Of a stretch of DNA of 30,536 nt, positions 19,577 to 30,504 are shown piece after piece. Each line of letters starts with the position of its first letter. Position 1 is the stretch's first letter. The stretch covers positions 92,715 through 123,250 of the forward strand of contig BJOX01000209.1 in NCBI GenBank assembly GCA_009731375.1, read 5' to 3'. Position numbers and translations under genes: made by a program. Origin of the DNA: Paulinella micropora (lineage: Eukaryota; Cercozoa; Imbricatea; Euglyphida). A model generated the notes under the pieces. The model saw only the letters and a list, made by a program, of their open reading frames with translations. It made no database searches and was not told where the DNA came from.

Positions 19577-19939
19577 GCTCGTAGTGCGTGTCAGGAGCCA
19601 TCACATATAATATTTTAATAATCATGCACACACACACACACACACGCGCGCACACACACGCATGCACACATTGGTGAAATACTTGGAATACCTTTAGCTA
19701 TTACCATACATTGGTGAAATACTATTACATACACTGGTGAAATACGTGAAATACCATTAGCTGGTATTGTGCACGCAGTTGCTCATAGCGGTTACGCGTA
19801 TATATATATATAATATATATATATTTATATACTATTACACACATTGGTGAAATACGTGAAATACCTTGATCTGGTATTGTGCACGCAGTTGCTCATAGCG
19901 GTTAGACGTAGCTAGAGCGTCTGTGGGCAGCGAAGGAAC

Positions 19940-20540
19940 CTGTGTATGTATGTATGTATGTATGTATGTATGTGTAAATAGACCGTCCGGGGGCAGGGGA
20001 GGGATCTGTGTATGTATGTATGTATGTATGTATGTATGTATGTATGTATGTATGTATGCATGTATGTATGTATGTTTGTATGTCTGTATGTATGTATGTA
20101 TGTATGTATGTATGTATGTATGTAGGGAAGGGGGGGAACCTCAGGCCAACGCTTTAACATGCAATGCGTGTATGTATGTATCTCTGTATGTATGCATGTA
20201 TGTATGTATGTATGTATGTATGTATGTATGTATGTGTGTATGTATGTATGTATGTATGAATGTATGTATGTATGTAGGGAAGGGGGGGGAACCTCAGGCC
20301 AACGCTTTAACATGCAATGCATGTATGTATGTATGTTTGTATGTATTGTATGTATGTATGCATGCATGTATGTATGTATGTATGTATGTATGTATGTAGG
20401 GAAGGGGGGGAACCTCAGGCCAACGCTTTAACATGCAATGCATGTATGTATGTATGTTTGTATGTATGTATGTATGTATGTATGTATGTATGTATGTAGG
20501 GAAGGGGGGAACCTCAGGCCAATGCTTTAACATGCAGTCT
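19940..20540. repeat. Composite array: 45-bp island x4 in (TATG)n
   Basis: Islands starting GTAGGGAAGGGGGG and containing CCTCAGGCCAACGCTTTAAC occur at about 20123, 20274, 20396 and 20496, each followed by (TATG)n. An unrelated G-rich spacer (GGGGGCAGGGGAGGG) at 19987-20004 starts the series. The G-run length varies between copies. Confidence 0.9.
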
Positions 20541-20550
20541 CTACACAACT

Positions 20551-20650
20551 ACATACATACATACATACATACATACATACATACATACATACATACATGC
20601 ATCCATACCTGCCTACCTGCCTACCTACCTACCTACCTACCTACCTACCG
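20551..20650. repeat. (CATA)n then (CTAC)n
   Basis: CATA array at 20551-20600 in opposite orientation to the preceding TATG array, then CTAC at 20610-20648. 20651-20705 is a degenerate ACAATACATA stretch. Confidence 0.9.
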
Positions 20651-20707
20651 ACATACAATGCATACAATACATGCAATGCGTACAATACATATAGTACAAA
20701 CAATACA

Positions 20708-20713
20708 CATTAC

Positions 20714-20774
<61 letters not shown>

Positions 20775-20775
20775 T
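20708..20775. repeat. (ATT)n array
   Basis: ATT trinucleotide. The same unit flanks the 276-base gap and the tRNA-like fragment downstream. Confidence 0.92.
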
Positions 20776-20840
20776 TATTATGGAGGGGTGCACAGTATGG
20801 CACCCCACGGGAAGAGGAGGTGGTTGGGCCTCTTCCCACT

Positions 20841-21018
20841 GGTTTCGAGGCTATGTCGTTGTTGTGTTGGCTCCGAGGCTATGTTGTTGTGTTGGTTCCG
20901 AGGCTATGTTGTTGTGTTGGTTCTGAGGCTCTGTTGTTGTGTGGGTTCCGAGGCTATGTCGATGTGGGTTCCGAGGCTATGTTGTTGTGTTGGTTCCGAG
21001 GCCATGTCGTTGTGTTGT
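20841..21018. repeat. 25-bp minisatellite, seven copies
   Basis: Units starting GGTTCCGAGGCTATGTTGTT at 20841, 20869, 20894, 20919, 20944, 20967 and 20992 (spacing 28, 25, 25, 25, 23, 25). All three forward frames stay open across it, but none shows a recognisable domain. The bases up to the gap (21019-21105) are unique. Confidence 0.9.
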
Positions 21019-21105
21019 TTTTTATAAGACATACACCACGTGGGATCAAAGGGGTATTTACATTCCGCGATCTAGGGGTGGTGACGGGTTTCGAGGCGTC
21101 CCAGA

Positions 21106-21381
21106 NNNNNNNNNNNNNNNNNNNNNNNNNNNNNNNNNNNNNNNNNNNNNNNNNNNNNNNNNNNNNNNNNNNNNNNNNNNNNNNNNNNNNNNNNNNNNNN
21201 NNNNNNNNNNNNNNNNNNNNNNNNNNNNNNNNNNNNNNNNNNNNNNNNNNNNNNNNNNNNNNNNNNNNNNNNNNNNNNNNNNNNNNNNNNNNNNNNNNNN
21301 NNNNNNNNNNNNNNNNNNNNNNNNNNNNNNNNNNNNNNNNNNNNNNNNNNNNNNNNNNNNNNNNNNNNNNNNNNNNNNNNN
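21106..21381. other. Assembly gap (276 N)
   Basis: Unknown bases, entered from unique sequence and left inside an (ATT)n array. Content cannot be inferred. Confidence 0.99.
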
Positions 21382-21702
<321 letters not shown>

Positions 21703-21706
<4 letters not shown>

Positions 21707-21773
21707 GTATTTTCATTGAACATACCGGTCCGTCCGGACCAGTATTTTCATTGAACATACCGGCCCGTCTGGA
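21703..21773. repeat. 35-bp tandem duplication
   Basis: Two copies of ACCAGTATTTTCATTGAACA followed by TACCGG (from 21703 and 21739), differing at a few positions. It directly follows the tRNA-like CCA end. Confidence 0.85.
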
Positions 21774-21812
21774 AGTGTTGGAACTGCCCTTGCGGGGGTG
21801 TCATTAGAGCGC

Positions 21813-21822
21813 NNNNNNNNNN
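21813..21822. other. Assembly gap (10 N)
   Basis: Ten Ns of nominal size. Confidence 0.99.
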
Positions 21823-21874
21823 ACTTATGTCCGTTGAGGATATGCCATTAGCTGCATCAGTACGCCTCAGATAT

Positions 21875-21957
21875 AGTATTATTATTATTATCTACCTACC
21901 TGTCCTAGATAACGGTTAGTACGCAGCACACTACTATTATTACTATTACTATTATTA

Positions 21958-22030
<73 letters not shown>

Positions 22031-22115
22031 TATTATTATTACTACTATTATTATTATTATCTACCTACCTGTCCTAAGTAACGGTTAGTACGCAGCACAG
22101 CGCACAGGAGCGTGC
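21875..22115. repeat. (ATT)n with a duplicated 45-bp island
   Basis: TATCTACCTACCTGTCCTA followed by GTAACGGTTAGTACGCAGCA appears at about 21889-21931 and again at about 22058-22099, with (ATT)n/(ACT)n between. The second copy has AAGTAACGG where the first has AGATAACGG. Confidence 0.88.
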
Positions 22116-22119
22116 GGTC

Positions 22120-22345
22120 CTACATACATACATACATACATACATACACACATACATACATACATACATACATACGTACGTACGTACGTACGTACGTACA
22201 ATACATACATACATACATACATAAATACATACATACATACATACATACATACATACATACATACATACATACATACGTACATACGTACATACATACATAC
22301 GTACATACATACATACATACATACGTACGTACGTACATACATACA
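22120..22345. repeat. (CATA)n with (CGTA)n blocks
   Basis: CATA tetranucleotide with CGTA blocks at 22172-22198, 22275-22300 and 22323-22335. Confidence 0.92.
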
Positions 22346-22640
22346 TAACATACATTACATTACATTACATTACATTACATAACACAACATAGCATAACAT
22401 AACATAACATAACATAACATATCATATACATAACATAACATAACATAACATAACATATATGTTATGTTATGTTATGTTATGTTATGTTAAATTATGTTAA
22501 ATTATGTCATAACATAACATAACATAACATAACATAACGTAACGTAACATAACGTAACGTAACGTAACGTAACGTAACATAACATAAAATAACATGACAT
22601 GACATGAGATAACGTAAAATAACATAACATAACATAACAT
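22346..22640. repeat. (AACAT)n pentanucleotide with an inverted (TGTTA)n block
   Basis: TTACA, then AACAT at 22380-22455, then its reverse complement TGTTA at 22458-22508, then AACAT/AACGT again to 22640. The switch points are palindromic (AACATATATGTT at 22452-22463), so the tract can fold into a long hairpin. Confidence 0.9.
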
Positions 22641-22709
22641 ACATACATACATACATACATACATACATACATACATACATACATACATAGGTACATAGAT
22701 CATAGATAC

Positions 22710-22762
<53 letters not shown>

Positions 22763-22787
22763 CAGATAGATAGATAGATAGATAGAT
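22641..22787. repeat. (CATA)n then (GATA)n
   Basis: CATA to 22690, a short mixed junction, then GATA to 22787. The GATA part is the (TATC)n tail of copy C seen from the opposite strand. Confidence 0.92.
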
Positions 22788-23335
22788 GAGATATCGACTA
22801 ATGTCAGAAAAAAGGAGCTTCTGATTTCGTCAACCAAGGAAGTCTGTGGGTAAAGTATTAACCCGGTGCCCAGCTAAGCCGTGATGTTTGCACGGAAGGG
22901 ACTGATACAGGCGATACAAATCTCCCTAGTACCAGGCGGGGCCAGGGCTCGTTCCATAAGCGCCCCTTGCAGAACGAGCTCCCACCTCCATTACAGAGGA
23001 CCCAGTAAGCAGATGGAGTTTCGAGACTGTTCGACAGTCTAGTATAAACCGACAGAGCACTGTGGGTTTTATTCCGGGCTCAACAAGCGAGAAAGGGCAC
23101 CCTGAGGGAACAGGATTGTGCTTCCCGTCGCTATTTCGGCATGTGACTTATAGGCGTATGGCTAGGCACACATAAGGCACCCCACCACGGGCCCAGCACA
23201 CCCACACCATCCCCTAATTCTCTGTCTGTCGACAGATGGCACCCATTTCAAAAAAATCAAGCCCAAGGGAGGGTCAGTGACACCTCAAGTGGCCTTGGTT
23301 CACTCCGTGGAGTAAGTGATGAGATCAACTGATGA
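22788..23335 (-). mobile_element. Dispersed repeat family, copy C (reverse)
   Basis: Reverse-complement copy of the family at 1288 and 17912. It includes the leader (GGGCTTGA, GTTCACTCC) at its right end and the ACTTCCTTGG terminal segment at its left end, where it abuts GATA, i.e. the TATC tail. The right outer terminal segment is missing beyond CTCATCAG and is replaced by another GATA array. Differences from copies A and B are few, so the family is recent. Confidence 0.82.
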
Positions 23336-23338
23336 GAT

Positions 23339-23388
<50 letters not shown>

Positions 23389-23415
23389 TAGATAGATAGA
23401 TAGATAGATAGATAG

Positions 23416-23457
<42 letters not shown>

Positions 23458-23598
23458 CACCCATACATACATACACACACACACACGTACATACATACAT
23501 ACATACATACATACATACATACATACATACATAGGTACATAGGTACATAGGTATATAGATACATAGATACATAGATACATAGATACATATATACATAA

Positions 23599-23637
<39 letters not shown>

Positions 23638-23835
23638 CATACATACATACATACATACGTACATACATACATACATACATACATAAATACACACATACAT
23701 GCATACATACATGCATGCATGCATGCATGCATGCATGCATATATGCATACAAACATACATACATACATACATACATACATACATACATACATACATACAC
23801 ATATATACATACATATATGCATACATACGTACGGA
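23336..23835. repeat. (GATA)n then (CATA)n arrays
   Basis: GATA at 23336-23455, CATA at 23461-23530, GATA/GATACATA mix at 23531-23635, and CATA with (CATG) block at 23636-23835. Confidence 0.92.
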
Positions 23836-24088
23836 AAGGTATTTGAGGACTTCCCGCAGCAGGATGGCCCCTTGAAAATCGAGAGCAGTTAGATAACCTA
23901 TGTATGAATGTATGTATGTATGTATGTATGTATGTATGTATGTACATGATGGCTCCCTGAAAATCGAGAGGAGTTAGATAACCTATGTATGTATGTATGC
24001 ATGTATGCATGTATGTATGTATGTTATGTACGCATGAATGTATGCATGTATGCACGCATGCATGTATGTATGTATGTATGTATGTATG

Positions 24089-24122
<34 letters not shown>

Positions 24123-24278
24123 CATGATGGCTCCCTGAAAATCGAGAGGAGTTAGATAACCTATGTATGAATGTATGTATGTATGCATGTATGTATGTAT
24201 CTTATGTATGCATGCATGCATGTATGTATGCATGCATGCATGCATGCATGTATGTATGTATGTATGTATGTATGTATG

Positions 24279-24312
<34 letters not shown>

Positions 24313-24511
24313 TGTATGTATTTATGTATGTATGTACATGATGGCTCCCTGAAAATCGAGAGGAGTTAGATAAACTATGTATGAATGTATGTATGTATGC
24401 ATGTATTTATGTATGTATGTTATGTATGCATGTATGTATGTATGTATGTTATGTATGTACATGATGGCTTTAAATAAAACAATATGCATGTATGCAGTGT
24501 ATGTATGTATG

Positions 24512-24543
<32 letters not shown>

Positions 24544-24868
24544 TGTACATGATGGCTCCCTGGAAATCGAGTCAGATAACTAACATGCATACATGCATGT
24601 ATGAATGTATGTATGCATGTATGTATGTATGTATGTTATGTATGCATGCATTTATGTATGTATGTACATGATGGTTCCCTGAAATCGAGAGGAGTCAGAT
24701 ACCTATTATGCATACATGCATGTATGAACGTATGTATGTATGCATGTGTGTATATATGTATGTCATGTATGCATGCATGCATGCATGTATGTATGTATGT
24801 ATGTATGTATGTATGTATGTATGTTGGCTCCCTGAAATCAAGCGGGGCGAGACGACCTAGTACGCATG

Positions 24869-24899
<31 letters not shown>

Positions 24900-24958
24900 G
24901 TATATATATGTATATATATATATGTATGTATGTATGTATGTATTTAATGTATATACAT

Positions 24959-24989
<31 letters not shown>

Positions 24990-25021
24990 CACGCACACAC
25001 ACACACACACACACACAAACA

Positions 25022-25082
<61 letters not shown>

Positions 25083-25114
25083 GTAAATATATATATACAT
25101 ATATACATATATAC

Positions 25115-25149
<35 letters not shown>

Positions 25150-25152
25150 TAT

Positions 25153-25184
<32 letters not shown>

Positions 25185-25252
25185 GTATATATATATATAT
25201 ATTCATATATATATATATGTATATATAAATATAAATATATATATACATATAT

Positions 25253-25304
<52 letters not shown>

Positions 25305-25316
25305 CATGTATGTGTG

Positions 25317-25349
<33 letters not shown>

Positions 25350-25540
25350 TTATCTATGTCATGCATGTAATGGTATGTAATGTATGTATGTATGTATGTA
25401 TGTATGTATGTATGTATGTATGTATGTATGTATGCATGTATGTATGTGTGTTTATTTATGTATGTATGTAAATGATGGCTCCCTGGAAATCAAGCGGTGT
25501 CAGATGGCCTGAATATAGATGCATGTATGAATGTAATGTG
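23836..25540. repeat. Composite array: 40-bp GATGGCTCCCTG island in (TATG)n
   Basis: Islands of the form GATGGCTCCCTGAAAATCGA followed by GAGGAGTTAGATAACCTATG occur near 23863, 23944, 24125, 24340, 24464 (truncated, GATGGCTTTAAATAAAAC), 24547, 24669, 24824 and 25473. Each is followed by ATGAATG and (TATG)n of different length. Divergence rises towards the right-hand copies, giving an age gradient. Confidence 0.9.
24866..25300. repeat. (TA)n, (CA)n, (TG)n mosaic inside the composite array
   Basis: TA/TATG at 24866-24925, CA at 24958-25078, TATA/TACA at 25080-25265, TG at 25268-25300. Confidence 0.9.
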
Positions 25541-25740
25541 TGTATGTGTGTATGTATGTATGTATGTTTGTTTGTTTGTATGTATGCATGTTTGTATGTA
25601 TGTATGTACGTATGTTTGTATGTTTGTATGTTTGCATATTTGTATATATGTATGCATGTATGTATGTATGTATGTATGTATGTATGTACATACCTAAACC
25701 GCGATGTTCTTGGCTAACCTGTGCGCGACGACGCTGAGCT
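25541..25740. repeat. (TATG/TTTG)n and a short unique edge
   Basis: TATG array with TTTG variants up to 25690, then a unique 45-bp segment that ends at the (TG)n tract. Confidence 0.85.
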
Positions 25741-25765
25741 GTGTGTGTGTATGTGTGTGTGTGTA

Positions 25766-25810
<45 letters not shown>

Positions 25811-25813
25811 TAG

Positions 25814-25879
<66 letters not shown>

Positions 25880-26071
25880 AGAAGAAGAAGAAGAAGAAGA
25901 AGAAGAAGAAGAAGAAGAAGAAGAAGAAGAAGAAGAAGAAACAGAAAGAAAGAAAGAGAGAAAGCAAGGAAGAAAGAAAGAAAGAAAGAAGGGAAGGAAG
26001 GAAGGAAGAAAGGAAGGAAGGAAGGAAGCAAGGAAGAAAGAAAGAAACAAAGAAAGAAAGAAAGGAAGGAT

Positions 26072-26102
<31 letters not shown>

Positions 26103-26118
26103 AGAAGAAGAAGAAGAA
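25741..26118. repeat. (TG)n-(GA)n-(GATA)n-(AAG)n-(GAAA)n
   Basis: Successive simple repeats: TG 25741-25786, GA 25787-25875 with a GATA block, AAG 25876-25940, GAAA/GGAA 25945-26070, AAG 26080-26118. Confidence 0.92.
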
Positions 26119-26290
26119 GAAAGAAGAAGAAAGAAGATAGAAAGGACGCAATACACGTACATTGCAATATAACATAGCAAACATGTTGGCACCTACTCGC
26201 AGAAGCAGAAGAAGAAGAAGAAGAAGAAGAAGAAGAAGAAGAAGAAGAAGAAGAAGAAGAAGAAAGAAGAAGAATAAGAAGAAGAAGAAG

Positions 26291-26345
<55 letters not shown>

Positions 26346-26580
26346 AAAAGAAGAAGAAGAAGAAGAAGAAGAAGAAGAAGAAGAAGAAGAAAGAAGAAGA
26401 AAGAAGATAGAAAGGATACAATACACATACATTGCAATATAACAAGCAAATATGTTGGCACCTACTCGCAGAAGAAGAAGAAGAAGAAGACGAAGAAGAA
26501 GAAGAAGAAGAAGAAGAAGAAGAAGAAGAAGAAGAAGAAGAAGAAGAAGAAAAAAGAAAAAGAAGAAGAAGAAGAAGAAG

Positions 26581-26611
<31 letters not shown>

Positions 26612-26620
26612 CTGCACCTG
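26119..26620. repeat. 80-bp island duplicated with (AAG)n; third partial copy
   Basis: AAGATAGAAAGGA...CAATACAC...ACATTGCAATATAAC...ATGTTGGCACCTACTCGCAG lies at 26124-26205 and again at 26404-26471, each followed by (AAG)n; an internal poly(A) spans about 26291-26343. A third edge, TCTGCACCTGCTCGCAG, at 26611-26627 is the exon edge of the minus-strand SLTPEQ frame. The repeated part may thus be copies of an exon-intron junction. Confidence 0.82.
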
Positions 26621-26940
26621 CTCGCAGATTGCGTTGTGTACGTGCGATCTGTTCAGGGGTCAAGCTTGGCGTCGAGAGACAAGCGACAGATTGCTGTGCG
26701 CTAGAGGACGAGGAGGACGAGGTGGATGAGAATGTAGGGGTTAAGCTTGACATGGAGAGAGAAGCGACAGATTGCTGTCTGCTAGAGGACGAGGAGGAAG
26801 AGGTGGATGAGAATGTAGGGGTTAAGCTTGGCATGAAGAGAGAAGGGACAGATTGCTGTCTGCTAGAGGACGAGGAGGAAGAGGTGGATGAGAATGCTGA
26901 CGAAGACGATGGTGACGGTGACGACGATGGTGATGGTGAA
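26611..26940 (-). CDS. Candidate Ser-rich exon with an LTPEQ motif and 27-residue repeats
   Basis: On the minus strand, three 81-bp repeats (units from 26656, 26737 and 26818) read SLTPTFSSTSSSSSSSRQQS-type segments. The frame ends in SLTPEQIARTQRNLRAG at a CAG/GTGCAG candidate donor before a (TTC)n intron. LTPEQxARxxxN is the start of the short basic helix that binds RPA in SMARCAL1- and XPA-type repair proteins. A second, better helix lies upstream at 27603-27663 on the same strand. The plus strand is also open (acidic GVKLDMEREATDCCLLEDEE repeats) and cannot be excluded. No catalytic domain is seen here. Confidence 0.4.
26656..26898. repeat. 81-bp tandem repeat, three copies
   Basis: Units begin GGGGTCAAGCTTGGC or GGGGTTAAGCTTG at 26656, 26737 and 26818. 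The length is a multiple of three, so both strands keep their frame. Units 2 and 3 are more alike than unit 1. Confidence 0.92.
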
Positions 26941-27315
26941 GAAGGAGAAGAAGAAGAAGGAGGAGGAGGAGGAGGAGGAGGAGAAGAAGAAGAAGAAGAA
27001 GAAGAAGAATAATAAGAAGAAGATGATGATGATGAAGAAGATGATGACGATGACGACGACGACGATGATGATGATGATGATAATGATGATGATGAGGAGG
27101 ATGAGGAGGATGAGGATGAGGAGGAGGAGGAGGAGGAGGATGAGGAGGATGAGGAGGAGGAAAAGGCAGAAGAAGAAGAAGAAGAAGAAGAAGAAGAAGA
27201 AGAAGAAGAAGAAGAAGAAGAAGAAGGAGAAGAAGGAGAAGGAGGAGGAGGAGGAGGAGGAGGAGGAGAAGAAGAAGAAGAAGAAGAAGAAGAAGAAGAA
27301 GAAGAAGAAGAAGGC
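26941..27315. repeat. GAG/GAT/AAG trinucleotide mosaic
   Basis: AAG and GAG at 26941-27010, GAT/GAC at 27018-27095, GAGGAT at 27096-27160, AAG and GAG to 27315. It reads as Asp/Glu runs on the plus strand. A short non-repeat island follows (27316-27395), open on plus as GAVEEERMEQETGER with a GTAAGG after it. Confidence 0.9.
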
Positions 27316-27395
27316 GCGGTCGAAGAGGAGAGAATGGAACAAGAGACAGGCGAACGTAAGGGAAATACAGCTGCATACAAATGCACAGGCGCACA

Positions 27396-27396
27396 A

Positions 27397-27467
<71 letters not shown>

Positions 27468-27478
27468 ACACACACACA
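27396..27478. repeat. (TC)n-(CA)n
   Basis: TC at 27400-27435 then CA to 27478. Confidence 0.92.
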
Positions 27479-27539
27479 ACACACAACTTTATCTCTCACT
27501 CACTCTCCTCCTTCGTCTCACCTTGGCTAGCCAAAGCTT

Positions 27540-27602
27540 TACTACTACCTTTACTACTACTACTACTACTACCTTTACTACTACTACTACTACTATTACT
27601 AC
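27540..27602. repeat. (ACT)n with CTTT interruptions
   Basis: ACT array broken by three ACCTTT units, each the mirror of an AAAGGTAGTA donor-like sequence on the minus strand. Confidence 0.88.
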
Positions 27603-27663
27603 CTTTACGCTTTCGGATTTCAAGCGCACGGGCTCGATTCCGTTCGATGCGCTCACGTACTTC
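27603..27663 (-). CDS. Candidate exon encoding an RPA-binding-like basic helix
   Basis: A minus-strand acceptor (TGTATTTGGATCATTAG) is followed by 61 nt and an AAAG/GTAGTA donor. The frame reads EV, then RERIERNRARALEIRKRK. This matches the conserved helix ([AR]-x-RIE-x-NR-x-x-AL-x-x-R-[KR]) found near the N-termini of XPA, SMARCAL1/HARP and other RPA-interacting DNA repair proteins in eukaryotes. The LTPEQ that normally precedes it would have to lie in an upstream exon. A second motif copy with LTPEQ is downstream at 26611-26660. The reading in plus (DFKRTGSIPFDALTYFL) looks faintly EF-hand-like but lacks acidic ligands. Confidence 0.5.
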
Positions 27664-27712
27664 CTAATGATCCAAATACAGACAAACATAGAAATCGAGA
27701 AGTACATTCCCG

Positions 27713-27802
27713 GAAGAAGAAGAAGAAGAAGAAGAAGAAGAAGAAGAAGAAGAAGAAGAAGAAGAAGAAGAAGAAGAAGAAGAAGAAGAAGAAGAAGAAG
27801 AG
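27713..27802. repeat. (AAG)n array
   Basis: Uninterrupted AAG, immediately 5' of the basic-helix exon on the minus strand. 27803-27872 is unique, with no feature seen. Confidence 0.92.
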
Positions 27803-27870
27803 GGAAAAACCCATAGTGAGTTATGCCGTGACACGGGGAAGAGAACGAGAGCAGGAGGAAGTTGGGAGTG

Positions 27871-28550
<680 letters not shown>

Positions 28551-28552
28551 TA

Positions 28553-29170
28553 GGGTGGTGCACCGATTTTCGACGGGTCATTTTTTTGGGTGCTAAAACA
28601 AGATAAACATATGTCACATGTGTCAACCTGCTTAGCATACTTCCAAAAACAAAATACAAACACACAGAGAGGACAACGAAGCATCAGTAGAGCCCTATTT
28701 TTTCTCTGTGACAACCAGACTTGTGAAGCCTGAAAAACCATTTTTCGATCCCTGGCACACGTCTGCTCCGTTCAACATATTTACAGAAAATATCGACTGG
28801 GCAGAAAATATCGACTCCAGCATTACATTACATTACATTACATTACATTAAATTAGGCGTCGACATTTTCTGTAAATAATCGAGTTCATCCAATCCGACC
28901 GCAAGTTTCGATGTGGTACCATTCGATAGGCCTCAAATGAATGGGAGGAGGCACATGGTTTACGTGAATATGAACCAACTTTTGACTGGTGAAAAATTGG
29001 AGTTTGCGTCATCTACAAACGAACTTGCAACTGTCTTTGGATTGCTTGTGTGTTTGAAAGATACACTACAGCTTGTTGGTTTTCCACTCCATGTTTGTTT
29101 GGTGACATTATTCATTCATATATGTTGTTTTTTTGCATTACGAGGGGTCGTTTTTTTTCGTGCACCACCC
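28553..29170. mobile_element. 618-bp non-autonomous element with TIRs, TA-flanked
   Basis: It begins GGGTGGTGCAC and ends GTGCACCACCC, 11-bp terminal inverted repeats, with TA immediately outside both ends (28551-28552 and 29171-29172) and (TAG)n beyond. It is therefore inserted in a TAG array with a TA target duplication, as Tc1/mariner-type elements do. The interior has a short (ACATT)n tract at 28822-28850. A plus frame from ATG 28913 (about 86 codons, with GRRHMVYVNMNQLL and LVCLKDTLQLVGFPLH) runs out through the right TIR. I recognise no transposase motif in it. A rearranged relative lies at 8518-9040. Confidence 0.75.
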
Positions 29171-29174
29171 TAAG

Positions 29175-29767
<593 letters not shown>

Positions 29768-30018
29768 TCTTATTATCTTATATCATTTTTTAAAAATCTC
29801 ATTTATCTATATCTTTATTTTACTCTCATATTTTCTGTATACCTTATTATCTTATCTATTACTTTAATGACCATTAGTATTTAATAATATCATTTTTAAT
29901 AATTATGATTATGTTTGATAATTTGAGAAGCAGGTCACCATCTAGTTAAATCAATAGCTCTTGAGCCAACGATTTGTATGGATGACCAGGGGTTACAAGT
30001 AACTTCATTAAATCGAAC
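29768..30018. other. AT-rich spacer and first copy of the GGTCACCATC island
   Basis: AT-rich sequence followed by a 90-bp island at 29932-30018. The island recurs at 30294-30383. Confidence 0.7.
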
Positions 30019-30019
30019 C

Positions 30020-30079
<60 letters not shown>

Positions 30080-30120
30080 GAGTAGTAGTAGTAGTAGGAG
30101 TAGGAGTAGTAGTAAGTTCT

Positions 30121-30177
<57 letters not shown>

Positions 30178-30226
30178 ATAGTAGTAGTAGTAGTAGTAGT
30201 AGTAGTACTACTACTACTACTACTAT

Positions 30227-30261
<35 letters not shown>

Positions 30262-30383
30262 GTACTAGTAGTAGGTTTTTCATTATTCTTAATAAGGTCA
30301 CCATCTAATTAAATCAATAGCTCTTGAGCTAACGATTTGTATGGGTGACCAGAGGTTAAATTTCTTAACTTCATTAAATCGAA
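29932..30383. repeat. 90-bp hairpin island, two copies, each ahead of (TAG)n
   Basis: Copies at 29932-30018 and 30294-30383 share GGTCACCATCTA, AAATCAATAGCTCTTGAGC, AACGATTTGTATGG, GACCAG and AACTTCATTAAATCGAA. GGTCACCAT pairs with ATGG(G/A)TGACC, and AGCTC pairs with GAGCT inside it. Both copies run into CCTAG and (TAG)n. Confidence 0.88.
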
Positions 30384-30405
30384 GGCCTAGGCCTAGTAGT
30401 GTAGT

Positions 30406-30503
<98 letters not shown>

Positions 30504-30504
30504 A

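Noticed and set aside
23836-25540. CRISPR-like array of GATGGCTCCCTG repeats.
   Set aside because: Spacers are simple repeat of variable length, and the islands diverge gradually.
27604-27716. Plus-strand DFKRTGSIPFDALTYFL as an EF-hand.
   Set aside because: Positions 3 and 12 of the loop lack acidic ligands, and the minus strand over the same bases gives a much better known helix motif with splice sites.
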